Source: Setaria digitata (taxonomy: Eukaryota > Nematoda > Chromadorea > Rhabditida > Setariidae). From it: a stretch of 64,000 nucleotides of DNA. The stretch is taken from positions 1 through 64,000 of the forward strand of contig RCAB01000190.1 of assembly GCA_003640385.1 (NCBI GenBank), in the 5' to 3' direction. How positions within the stretch are numbered: position 1 is the first letter of the stretch; the number at the start of each line of letters is the position of its first letter. Under the pieces are notes generated by a model that was given only the letters and a program-made list of their open reading frames with translations, did no database searches and was not told the origin of the DNA. Below are positions 39,401 to 51,176 of the stretch, one piece after another. The position numbers and the translations under genes are program-made.

Positions 39401-41583
39401 TTGGTGGATGATGTGATGTGATTTGAGGAAGAGCATGAGGATCCAATGCGGGCAGATCCAGTATATGATGAAGATATTTATATTTATATGAGAGACAGGG
39501 AACTAAAGCTTCATCCATTTGGAGATTTTTTGGAATTTCAAGAAGATATTTGCGGTGAGGTACGATATTTGCTTGTCGAATGGATTTGTGATTCAGTTCA
39601 GGAATTCAACTTGAGTACGGTACGTTGCATATTTGTAGATTATTTATTTTCTGTTTTTAATTTATCCTTAAAAGGAATGTTTTATGAATGGATGTTTTCA
39701 ACATGATTACAGTATATCCAGCGAGGTTATTACGAATTTCTGAAAGTGATTGTCCATTTGAATGATACTAAATATTTAGTTGTTCTTTTAAAGGAATATA
39801 TTCTTGATCAGTTTAAGAGTATGGAAAAGATTAAAATCAAAATAAAGACATCATTAATAATTATTCCGAACAGTTTCTGTACAGTAAGAATTAGTTGTTC
39901 GATTTCTTTCATAAGTCTGGAAAAGTTAAAGATGAATTTCATAAAAAGAAGAAATCGACTTCAGGAATCGCTGCATATGGCAGTTTCAATCATTGATCGA
40001 GTCTTAAATGCCATTCAGTGTCCACGTCAGAAGTTACAATTACTTGGTGCTGCATCTTTGTTACTTGCATCAAAATTTGAAGAAATTTATCCACCAGAAG
40101 TGAAAGAATTCGCTCGAATAACTGCTTATACATTTCACGAATCAGAAGTACATTTCATAGCTACATTATTTGAAATGTGACAGTCGTTTTCATTGAGTAT
40201 TCTTCATTTTGTCAAGAATCATTTCATGTTGATCTGGATAATATTTTTAATTTTTATTACACATTTGCCTTTTTTTTTGTTTTCAGAATTCAGTAATAGA
40301 GACATTTCTTTTCATTTTTTTTTTTTTTTTGTTGTTTAATTAAGGAAATATACTGAGCTGGACATAGCCTTTGTATGCCGTACTTATTATTTTTTGATTT
40401 TTATTCATTTTATTTTATTTTCATCACGCAACGTACATTTTTATGGAGTATTTTAATCATAAATCTAGAAATTCTAATGATAAGATTAATCCTCAACTTA
40501 TTATTTCCTTAACTTCTCTGAATTTATCTATTTATTCGCCTTTCAAACATATTTGTCTTTTAAGATATTTTATTGGGCAAATATATGGAATAATTTACGA
40601 AATGCTGCTTTAGATCATAAGGATGGAGCGAATAGTTTTTGCAAGAGTGGAATATCAACTGTTTGCACCAACTTCATGGTGGTTTGCTTCACGATTGGTA
40701 CGTATGGCTCACGTTCCAAGGATAATTTATTGTATGATGAGGTATTTGTTGGAACTTGCTCTTCTAGACCATACCTTCCTGGATTTTCGACCAAGTGTTG
40801 TTGGGGCAGCGTCATTTTTCCTCAGTAATGTGATCTTCAAATCCAATTACTCACTTTCGACTGTGGCTACAGGTTGGTTTTATAATTATTATTAGTAACT
40901 GGACTGCAGATTATTTAATCCCCCAGAAGGATTAACAATTTTTCGAGAACATACAATTGAAATTAATTAGTTATTATCAGCAATAAAACTGAGAAATTAT
41001 AAGCTGAGTAAGATGCTTTATGGTGCTTTATCATTCCATCAATGTTTCGAATTACTACTTCAAGAACAGGCATAGAAATGATTATCATCTACAAAAGTTT
41101 GTGATATATCATCTGTCACCCAATAAAAATGACAAGGATTGAATTGTAATGTAATTGAGCTTAAACATTCGTGTAGTATGTTTGTTCAACATCTGTTCTT
41201 ACGCAATTACTTTTCCAAATGAGTGCCCATCATTTTGTGATTTGAGGACACAAAAATTTAATTTCCTCACACTTTTCCTTCCTTCCTCTTTCTCCTTTTC
41301 AAACTATGCTGTACATTATCTGGCCTACGAAGCAAAAGTCTGAGATTTGATTTTGTATTTCTGATGATTTAATGATGTTTAATATACACATCTTTATTTA
41401 CAGTTATTTACAGATATTACCCTGAATGAACTCCGTTTGTTAGCCCGGAAAATGCTCCAACTTTTCCATGAGATCCCGAACAGAGGTTACAGTGGAATTT
41501 TTGAAAAATATGCAGCAGAGAAGTATGAGCAGGTTTCTTGTTTATTGCTTCCGGATAATTTTCCCGAATTAGATGATTCCTGA
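36440..41583 (+). CDS. cya-1: Cyclin A
   Basis: Eight inferred exons with closing phases: 36440-36673, 37119-37238, 38041-38208, 38811-39014, 39428-39619, 39965-40147, 40614-40872, 41414-41583; 509 residues. The first cyclin box runs from VYDEDIYIYMRDREL through LHMAVSIIDRVL to LLASKFEEIYPPEVKEF, the last being characteristic of A-type cyclins. The second box contains IIRMERIVFARVEYQLFAPT, LLELALLD and FRPSVVGAASFFLS. The long N-terminus is acidic and Ser-rich and holds a destruction-box-like RRPLATLSPN near residue 147, expected to mediate APC/C degradation. The hydrophobic-patch motif MRAIL is changed to VRYLL, with Trp kept. The ATG follows a TTTTTTCCAG acceptor (ends 36428), and an out-of-frame ATG at 36430 opens a short overlapping ORF. 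The protein activates CDK in S/G2/M. Confidence 0.88.
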
Positions 41584-43174
41584 GGTACTGTTTTTTTTTT
41601 TTTATATATATTCATCATCGTCCTTGTTTTGCTGAGTATAACAGCTGTTAAATTAAGTTCGGTTTATATTGTTTGTACTGTGTGGTCTTTCATATTTAAT
41701 TAGTCTATAGTACTGCAATGATTGATAGTTTAACAAAAAAAAAACACTTTTTCTTTTTTTTTTTATAGTGAAAATTCAAAACTCCTCTTCCGTTGAATCC
41801 AATTCATGCTCCTTTTTTTCCTCATTGTGTGCCAAGTTCTCCTTATTTTCACACATCTAGCATCAGTTCGGTTGGTCTGAAATTAGACGTTAAGCACAAT
41901 TAACCCATTTATGCGTTTTCGTAACATTTATTTCTAGACTTTTCAAACAATCACCTTTAGACCTCTAAGGTCAGATTTAGATGCATGCACGACGTTAAAA
42001 TTCAATAATTAACAAGCACGTCGCTGAAAAAAGAAAAAGATTTGACTAGTTACTCAAAAAAAAGATGGAATATACATTATTCCTACAGAAAGTTATTGAG
42101 ATATCCGATGTCTCGACATATATTTTCATTTTTTTTTTTTTGCTGATAATCATCAATGAACATTTCTGGAGTAGAAATTCGGTTTCTTAGTTTCCTTCTC
42201 TTTTTAACCAGATCAGTTAAATTTCCAGTGAAATTGAAAGTGAAAACTCTTAATTCTGAAATGGTCCAGTTCACATCGTTTCCGTTTTTCAATTTTCTGT
42301 TTTACTACGTCCAATTTATTTGAAGGATATTATGTACTGAAAAATTAGTTTGAATGACTGTTTGATTGATAGCTTCTAACAAATTCTTTCATATGGAATT
42401 TGAGCCTAGCTTGACAGGTTTCGCATGCTTGCACCTCTAGCACTCATTCATTATTTTTCCAGTTAAATTAAATTGCATGCCTGTGATAATTAAGTAGGTT
42501 TTTTTTTGAATTTTTAATGGGCGATGTGTTTTGCATAAGCACGATTCATTTGAGCAGAACCTGTTTAAGGTAGTGTCTAAAGCATCTATTTAAAGATCAC
42601 GAAAGTTACATTAAATTTTGCCCGAAAAAACTGAGGGCATCTTGTAGAAATAGTAGTGGACCTGGCAAGTCAGGCAAGAAGTAAAAATCATGACTGTGAG
42701 TAGTAGTCAATTACATTGATGGAAAACTGAATAAGAATTCTTTTATTACCGTTGTATTGTAACGCTATTCTCAGTCTTCGAATGTATCTATCTCATATAA
42801 GAAAAAAAAAAAAAAAAAAAAAAAACTCTGACCATTCCGTATAATTCATAATTTTCCCTACCGTTTATTTCATTATTCCGATTGATTCAGTACTGTTTAT
42901 AATTTCTTAGATACTCATTTGTATATCGTATTGATGTTACCAAATCAGTGAATGTTTTATGACGTGAAAGGAATAAAAATATTATCAAATATTTGTTCCT
43001 AGAAAACTAAAGCCTAACATCTAGCTCCATAAGCAGTCTAGTTCATTTATTTCCAAACCCATCGAGCATTACATGTTTAAATCTTTGCAGACGTTTTTAT
43101 CTATGTTTATCCAAATTACTTTCTCTACTTCAAGAGCAGCAAGTTTACAGCAATCATTTCACTAGGGAACGAAA
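41584..43174. other. Intergenic region between convergent genes
   Basis: Lies between the stop codons of cyclin A (+) and the SH3 adaptor (-), so it should hold both 3' UTRs and polyadenylation signals. Contains A/T homopolymers, including a 24-base A tract near 42802. No gene is visible. Confidence 0.6.
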
Positions 43175-46100
43175 TCACAGAACAGCTGATCGTGGAAATA
43201 ATCCCACAGGGAAAGACTTTGTATTACTCATATTTAGCAGCAGTTTTCCTCTTAACCACTCATCATTAACCTGCAAATGCGATTATTTAAACAGTGGAGA
43301 GAAGTTTTTCTACAATGAGAAATAAAATTTGCAATAAAAGCGAATTTAAGCAAAATTGAGGGTTTCAATATAAGCTTGGGAAAGTTCTTCAGCACATTGC
43401 AATTCCACATATCTGGTAACCCTGAAATCCACAATTCATAGTAAGATTTCAGAAATATGTGGCATATTCATAATTTCGAAGTAAACAACAAACTTTTTCA
43501 GTCACTTCGATCCGATCTCCTTTTGAGAAGCACAAATAATCTTCTGCGACATTATAATAATCTCTTGTTGCAGTAACAATAGTATTTGCAGTATCTAACT
43601 GTTTTGCAGTACCATTGCTGTTGCAATATGAAATGTAAGTACGTGGTACCAAACCAATTTTTCCATTCAGCCTTCCTCTCAACCAATCCTCGCTTACCCA
43701 TTCTAATACTTCTATTTTATCCCCTGTAAACTGAAGTATGATTAGATATTTCTCTTCGAATTATAACGAATTTCCCACATTCAGTATTGATGGAGTTCGG
43801 GAGGAAAATTTACTATTTTTCTGGATGATACGGCGCAATGTTATGATATATAAAATTATGCCTAACGAAACCTGTCTGCTATCGGCATATTTTAAAAAAG
43901 AAGAGCCTTTTTGTATAAACTAATAATTACTTTAATGAAAAAAAAGACTACATTTATACTCAGACAAAAAATAAAGACAATATTTAACATTTTCACTCAC
44001 CTGCCTTAAATATTAGGTCTTCTTCAACGGCACTATTATAATCATACAGGGCTGTGATGTATTCCGGTGATACAACACAGCTCCTGCTTTCCGAAGCATT
44101 AATTGTTGTTGGAGTGGTAATTTCTTGAACATAATTATTCGGAAAGATGCCTTGACGTTTACCAATGCTGCCACGCAACCAATCATTGTTAATCCTTTCG
44201 GTAACAAAAATTTCATCGTTTGTTCGGAACTAAATGAATTTAGATCAAGTATGAACCTACATTATATATGACAATGAATAACAAATTAATCAAAAAGTAA
44301 AAACCAATACAATTTTAAATAAAGTTGGAAAATACAAAAGGGATGAGCAAATGCATACCGTAAGATCTCCTGCCACGTTGCTATCAAAATCGAATAGTGC
44401 GCGCACATAAAATGGCCTGGTAATTTTCACAAATTATCGATCAACTTTGATAAAGTAGGAAAATAATCTTTTACGATCAAAACGTAAAAGGTGTTGCAGT
44501 GATGCAGCCATTCGAATGTAAGATTATTTTCCTACTTTATCAAAGCCAGTTTTTTTTTTTTTTTACCTTGAATATTTATTGCAAAAGAAAATTATTCACC
44601 AATTTCAGTCTCAAAGAGATTAAATTCCAAAAATCTTAAGAGGTAATCATTTCCGTGTTTAAAGTCAACGAAAGATGGAAAAGCTAACATCAGCTCATGT
44701 TTCTTGCATTGGTTGTATGTTAATCCGACACCTTACCTAACAACATCAACTGTACGCAACAAATTAGAACCCGAACCTTGATATTTCACTTTTTATTTCT
44801 AAAAAAAATGAATATTGTATAAAATTTATAAGTGAATCAAATCCTCGTTTTATGGATGAGTGGAAAAAGAAAAAACAGAACTTACATTTGGAAAGTAGAT
44901 GGGGGAAGAGGGATTTTCACATCAATATACAATAATGGTATAATCCCCTTTGCGCCAGTTCTTTTATTAAGCGCATATACCCATTGATCGTCGACCTGAG
45001 ATAAACTTTCAAAAATTTCAGAAAAAGCTGCATTTTGAAAATTTTGGAAAATGGCGAAAGAAGACCCACAACTGGAATCACTTCCAGAAAACAGTGAAAA
45101 ACCTTTTTTTCGAGAATAATTCTGTCGAATGGTTCTGCAGAAAGCTCATCAAAATGCGATGCGAGAAATTGAAATTTAGCATAACCATGAGGTTGCACTT
45201 CCTGATCCATATCAGTAAATGTATTCATTTTTGTGGCTGCATTATGGTGTTGTTTTGCTGATAGTTGTTGCAGTGGGATTTTTTTGCCTGAAATATTTTG
45301 TAAAATCAGAACTATTGTCCAGCTGTGATATCAAATTCCAATTTATAAAAAATTTTTATAAAATACTCAAAAATCTTGAAATAGAAATTAAAAAAAAAAA
45401 ACAGATGAGAGAGCATCAGAAAAATTCTCTCTCGCTATAACTTGAGATAACAAAAATTTAATCATATTAATTCGATGGCCACTAATTCCCAACATTTTCT
45501 TTCAACTTCTTAACTTCCCAGTCACGAAATTTTAAGTAACTTTAACCAAGAACGCTGATTTTAAAGTTGGTACCCGAAAAGTCAGACTGGAAGGTATTTG
45601 AAGTGACTAGCTGCTGAGTTGACGTGGTTATAGAGTTAGTAGTCGTTTTAGGAATAGTGTCAGGTGCATAATCTCGTGATGAAGGAAGCGTTGGATATAG
45701 TGGTGTTTTCTTTTTCTTCTCAAATTCAGAAGTTGCAAAACAAGTGAGAAATGTTCCATACGGCACAGCATCTAAATTTTTAAGATTTTTTTGCTGTTGT
45801 CGCCTGTCATAATCTGGAGCAATTTGACATCCTGCTTTCAAAGTTCTTTCATCTTGCAAAGCACTGTGAGCAGCTTTACGCGCCTGTAAAACATAACACA
45901 TTGATTTAAATTAATAAAATACCAAAATTTTCAGCTGGGAAAACTCATCATCAAAATCACAGAAACTTTTACAATTCATCATAAAAAAAATTTGTTTCTG
46001 ATTAACTTTACCGGAGTGATATTGAAATTTCAAAGTTAATTATTCGGCAATAAAAATATTTTATAAAAACTAAAAATTTCTCATATAGATCCAATCAAAT

Positions 46101-49070
46101 CAGTGACAATCAAGGATAAATAAGCAACTTAGCCCTTTCCTCCAAAAAACCATATATATATATATTCACATATTTAGTTTTATTTATTTAGTTAGAAACT
46201 TATTCGCATTTTTATCTCATTATAATTTATACTTATGGACTTTTGGATACCGACTTAAAAAAATTGCTGTTGCTTACTTCCTCATTCTTCGCAAGAGATG
46301 AAACAGTTGATCGAATAGCATTATTTTTACTTGCTTCAATTAAACCACGTTGTACTTCTGGCCTTTTTACGATATCAAAAACGGATTTTGCAGTACTGAA
46401 TGCTACACTAAATTTACCATTTCCAAATGTACCTGAAATCCTGTTTATTAATTTCATCTTAAAAAAAAAGAAAGAAAAAACCAATGAACAATATCTGAAG
46501 CGCATAAATACAGAAATTTAACGATACAGTTTTAAAAATACCCAATTAAAAGATCATTTCCATAAAAGCGAAATAACACAGTGGCACCAGCAGTATCGAT
46601 ATTTCCAAATAAAAGAATCAGAGAGGGCAATTAGTACAAAGTAAACTATATTAGTGCATGAAACAATTGATTAATCCTCATCCAAATTCTACCAATTAAT
46701 TTGCAATAATCTTGTAGAAAACTCAACATTCTCTCCTTGATCACTGAGAAAATGAAGAAACTGTAAACTGGCTATCATTTTGTATTATATCAAGTAAATG
46801 ATATTGATATGATAGAAAAAAAGATTTAGAAATCAAATAAAAAATTAACAAAGTCCCAGCTAAGGGTCAAAACTTCAACTGAATTTATTGTATTCTTTCT
46901 AAAAGAGTAATTTTTGCTTCTTATGAAGAATTTGTTTCATGAAAACAAAACTTTAAATCAACCCGTTATTTTCAGCACGCTAAACAAACAGCTTATCATT
47001 TTGATATTTGAAATATTTTGTTATAGCAAGCTTTATCATCGACTGTTCATCTAGTCTTTTTTTAAAATTGATACGCATCGAATATCTTAATCTTAAAAAT
47101 TAATACAGCTGCTAGAATTATTATTAATATAAAATACCTTGCAACTCTGACACTGATTAGTCGAAGCATTTTTCTCCCATATTACTAAAATGATTTAGAC
47201 AAATCCTTCTTCTCTACAAACTTTGTGTTTCCTATTACTATTTGACTATACGGATAATAAAGTCGATTCTTTATAATAAACTTTTCTTACATTTTTTTCA
47301 TAATTTTGATGTTAATCAAATATCATATACTATTAAATATGGAGAAATTCGAAATGAAAATTGAGCAGTGTCTTCTCGATGTAATACATCACCAAAAAGG
47401 AGAAAAAAAAGAGAAACGTAAAGCAATTCGAGAAAAATCACTCGTGCATCGAATCGTCGTCAAGTATTGAAGGCATCTTGGGTGAACGTAAGAAGGGATT
47501 TCCATCCGGTCCAACATCTTCCGGTATTTTAGTTCTTACTCCTGATACTGGCTCATTTTGGAGATCGAAGATAAGAGGATCTAAGTAAGGTTCGTTTGTT
47601 GCTTTTGGTTCGATGATCTCTCCAAAGCTTGGCACTTCTGCCTGCAACAAGCCTATTTCTGCTTCACAATCTTCCTCAAAGGAAAATTTTTCAGAAATTC
47701 CGACAGGAAATTCCATATCCATAGTCTTTGTTTGTCCAGCATCATTAATTGTTGCTCCGTTTGTCATCATCTTTTGCTCACCCTCTTCCGAAAATGTTAT
47801 TAACTGAGTTTGCTGTTGACGATTACGCTCTGTTGCTGCAGCAGCTATCTTTTTTAAAATACGCTGTTTATGCAAATCGAACAGCGAAATAGATGGATGG
47901 GTACGAAGAACAAAATCTTTCAGGGACATAACAGTATTTCGGTAGAGCAAAGCCAAACCTTCACGTGCTTTTTCATATGAAGGCTCTGGCTCACCCGATA
48001 TATCAGTACGCACGTAAGTATGTGGATCAGGAAAAGGTGGTAACCAATCTGGTATATGCGGTGGGCGTGGACGTGAGCTACCAACACGTAACTGCTGCTG
48101 GATATGCGATGAATGCTGCACACGTGGTGGCGCTATTACTAACGAACCTTTGGAGGTTGTTTCCTTCAGAAATGGTGGTAAGTCGGAAACTGCAGTACCC
48201 AAATCTATTAATGCCATTATTGTATCGGATGGTGTTGAGATTGTACGACCAGCATGTTCAGTCATTTGTCGTGTAGTGATGGCAAGCTCATTAATGTATG
48301 AATTAACCATATGGGTCAGAAGCTCAAGAACATCAGCTTCAATTGCTTCAAATCCAGCCTGTTTACAGATGGCAGCAATCGCCTGACGTAATACACGACG
48401 ATAAACGTAATCGGCTACTGTTGGCGAATAACTTGTTGATGGCAAAGAATGCATTACTGTTGCTGCAAATTGCTTCATTACTGCGACATTTAAAAAAAAA
48501 AAAGAACACGACGTTACACGTGACATTTTACAAGAAAAAAAGTTTCGAGAAGAAAATTAGAAGACGAGGAAATACTGAGAAAAATTAAAATTTTCTGAAA
48601 GGCCTTTTTTCACCAAGTTTACTAAATCTCGAAATATCTCAGATGCGATGTATTATATTTCTTGTGCAGGAAATGGCCTTCAGCACAAAAACTTAACATC
48701 AGGATACAAAAATTAGTAATATAATCCTTTCAGCAAATTATCATAATGAGAGAGAACAATATTGCCAAAGAGAGTTGTGCACTGTCCATCAAATCATCAT
48801 TATGGAATCGCTATAATACAGAATACAGAAAATATGCATTCCGCATAGCCAGAAGTTTCAATTTCAATCTTTTACATGCTTGCTGAAGCTCCAGCGTCAG
48901 CTGCCAGCAGCAAAAGAAGTTCCGAAAGAAACCGAAATAAAAGTACCTGACGAGGGTTGAAGACGAACTGCTGTTGCTGGCGCTGAAGCTTCATTTGCAT
49001 TATCCTTGCTCTTCCAGGATGGTTTTTCAGGTATAGGTGGCGGTGGCAAAGGTTTATTTGCTTGGAACAT
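43175..49070 (-). CDS. Four-SH3-domain adaptor protein (SH3D19-like)
   Basis: Inferred exons, 5' to 3': 49070-48947, 46432-46278, 45883-45574, 45236-45103, 44995-44886, 44416-44359, 44229-44001, 43723-43494, 43270-43175; about 481 residues with all phases closing. SH3 domains start at YAKFQFLASHFDEL, YVRALFDFDSNVAGDL, YITALYDYNSAVEEDL and VTATRDYYNVAEDY, each followed by a DEW/NDW/EDW-type core and a hydrophobic P..Y or P..AV end. The first SH3 is atypical (ALNKRTGAKG). The N-terminal exon has PPPPIPEKP, a proline-rich SH3 ligand. That exon lies upstream of taf-8, so this model spans taf-8 on the same strand. An alternative start exists at 46457 (MKLINRIS, right behind a TTTTTTTAAG acceptor), giving about 448 residues and removing the overlap. 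Multi-SH3 scaffolds usually link endocytosis, actin or signalling partners; the exact orthologue is not certain. Confidence 0.8.
44445..44545. repeat. Perfect 26-bp inverted repeat with 49-base loop
   Basis: Arms 44445-44470 (CTTTGATAAAGTAGGAAAAT...) and 44520-44545 are exact reverse complements. It lies in the intron between exons 44995-44886 and 44416-44359 of the SH3 gene. The loop (44471-44519) is less AT-rich than the flanks. It could be a small MITE-like insertion or an RNA hairpin. Confidence 0.93.
47438..48478 (-). CDS. taf-8: TFIID subunit TAF8, intronless
   Basis: One uninterrupted frame of 346 residues from MKQFAATVM to a TGA stop. Residues about 24-100 form a bromo-associated histone fold (YVYRRVLRQAIAAICKQAGF, then ADVLELLTHMVNSYINEL and TPSDTIMALIDLG). 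Residues about 139-158 carry the TAF8 signature PHIPDWLPPFPDPHTYVRT. The C-terminal third is acidic with a PFLRSPKMP segment. TAF8 pairs with TAF10 and joins TFIID for RNA polymerase II initiation. The ATG was chosen because it follows an acceptor (TGTCGCAG, ending 48481) by two bases, a likely trans-splice or 5' UTR splice site; the frame itself is open further upstream. It is the only intronless gene in an intron-dense window and lies inside the longest model of the SH3 gene on the same strand. Confidence 0.93.
   Translation of the reverse strand: MKQFAATVMHSLPSTSYSPTVADYVYRRVLRQAIAAICKQAGFEAIEADVLELLTHMVNSYINELAITTRQMTEHAGRTISTPSDTIMALIDLGTAVSDLPPFLKETTSKGSLVIAPPRVQHSSHIQQQLRVGSSRPRPPHIPDWLPPFPDPHTYVRTDISGEPEPSYEKAREGLALLYRNTVMSLKDFVLRTHPSISLFDLHKQRILKKIAAAATERNRQQQTQLITFSEEGEQKMMTNGATINDAGQTKTMDMEFPVGISEKFSFEEDCEAEIGLLQAEVPSFGEIIEPKATNEPYLDPLIFDLQNEPVSGVRTKIPEDVGPDGNPFLRSPKMPSILDDDSMHE
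48947..49070 (-). CDS. Shared or ambiguous 5' exon with PPPPIPEKP
   Basis: ATG lies two bases after a TTTAAAG acceptor and opens MFQANKPLPPPPIPEKPSWK; the exon ends ...SS plus G at G|GTACTT. The single leftover base fits two downstream exons: G|GT ACA of the SH3 gene exon at 46432 (Gly-Thr), and G|TA ATG of the taf-8 exon at 48480 (Val-Met). The proline-rich content favours the SH3 gene. I list it separately because it decides whether taf-8 is nested. Confidence 0.6.
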
Positions 49071-49825
49071 TCCTTTAAAGACAATAAATCAGGAACAAAC
49101 TTTCTTAACTTCAAAATCCTTATAAACAATATCCATATGACATATTAAAAGCAATAACAAAATCCATCCGATGGAAAGAACTCGATTAATATTCTTCATC
49201 CTACAATTCTTTTCTATTACATAAGATGATATACTGAAAGTAGTGTACCGATACGAAAATAGAAACTAGGGAATGCTCCGGATTTTTTGGATCTAAATGT
49301 CAACTTTTTTATAAGTATAGAAGAATTACAAAGAAAATTACACAAACAATCTCTCAAATCTACCCTACTATCCTCTTTACCGTAACTCAAAGATAGTACC
49401 ATATAACTCACGTTCACCTTATAAAAGTGAAATAGAGATCGACGGCGGTAAATAATTTTAAGTGTTAACAACTTCGAATTCAGTAACTGGCCAGACAAAA
49501 CAATCGTTTATTTCTTAAAGATTTTAAACCAAACATGTAAACACAACGAGATAGCCTTAACACTGTGAGCTGATGATATTTCCGGTATGATGGCTTGCTG
49601 GACAACTGTTCAATTTCACCACAAAATTAAAATTTTCCTATTCTGTGGGTAGTAAAGTAAAATAAAATAAATGCTACCATGTACAAGAAGGAATACCATG
49701 CTCCTACTACATTCTTAAGTTAGAAAATGAGGTAAAATATGGAGTAGTGTAAAAAATATAACAAAAACGCTAAACTGGAGGTACAATACACGTAAATATA
49801 TTGGCAATACATAAATGAAGCCCCG

Positions 49826-49859
<34 letters not shown>

Positions 49860-51176
49860 TTATTGCAAATGAAGGAATCATTGTCCAAACCGGGGTAAAA
49901 TTTTAAAATCTAAAAACTTCCTTCAAAGCAAAAAAGAATACCACGATTTTTACAATATCCTTAAATTTATGTATTTTAGAACATTTTCTGAGAGAATTGT
50001 TTTTTCGAACAGATACAAATTTTAGAATGGAAAAGTAAGAAACTTGACAATGTCATATCGTCTATTATAACTAATTGATTAGCATCTTGACTAGCTAACT
50101 TTTACAATATGATGATATCCGGTAAATGGTGTGCACAGATATCCATAAATACTTCGCAGTAGCTGGAAAGACATTCATAAGTATTATGAACAGCTAGTAA
50201 TCGCGTGAGCTAATAATCATTTTGTTAAGAAATATATATATCATAACAAAATGGAGACAGAGCAAAGCATATTTCATCGAATTCACCCCAGTTTGGTAAA
50301 AAAGAAATTCAGGCTTAGTGCCTCAGTCTGGTGAAGTTGAATGTTCCCACAAATAGTTTTTGCAATCATGAAGCTCCCATCCCATAATAACCCTCACCAT
50401 GGTACTACTACAATGTTTGGCAGAAAAGTCCATCCATATCCTCAAATTTCCAAGAAATATATATCACCAAAAATTAATTAAATAAACAGAGATACCAAAA
50501 AAGTCTAAATAGAATAAAGGAAATGGAAACATTCAACAAAAGAACCCAACAGGAAAAAACGATCGTAGGAACTTGTTTTAATAATAAAAGAAAAATCGAA
50601 AAAAAAAAAAAAAAAACAGATTAAGTCACTGCAAATAAGAACAATAATATACTCTTAAACAAAACATATAAGTTCAAGATTCTTTAGGGTTTGTTTAAAT
50701 CTGCGAAATATAATGAGATTGCGCTGTTAATTTATGAGAAAAAGAGAAAAAATTGTGAGAGAATCTCCTCTGATGAATCAGTCTAGAGAAAAAAGACCAC
50801 TTGCATGAAATATTCTGGTTAAATAAGTGAAATTTTAAGCAAAGGCACAAGTATTCGATATAATTTAATTTGAGACTGAGAAGTAATTAACCAATAAAAT
50901 ACCATTATCGTTCAAAGAACCTTTAATTTGCTATTTACATTCTACAATTATCACACCTTTGTTCGTTGAGTTACAGTATCTGAAAAACAATTACTAAGCG
51001 CATCTAAAAAATAAAACGGTGAACAATTTAACGGTAATGCCATCTTGAAAAGAGATCGAATTTTCACAATACAAGAACATTTGCGTCTTGAATTAGATCC
51101 CAATGATTTGTGATCTGATTCTAGGAATCAGAAGCTGCAACATTTTTTACTGCTTTAACTCCAAAAACTATATCAT
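49071..51176. other. Intergenic region
   Basis: Between the SH3/taf-8 locus and the 3' end of the N4BP2-like gene. Contains a 30-base A tract (about 49828-49857) and otherwise AT-rich DNA. No exon is supported on either strand. Confidence 0.6.

Noticed and set aside
47613..48386. Several plus-strand open frames opposite taf-8
   Set aside because: They are antisense shadows of the taf-8 coding frame.
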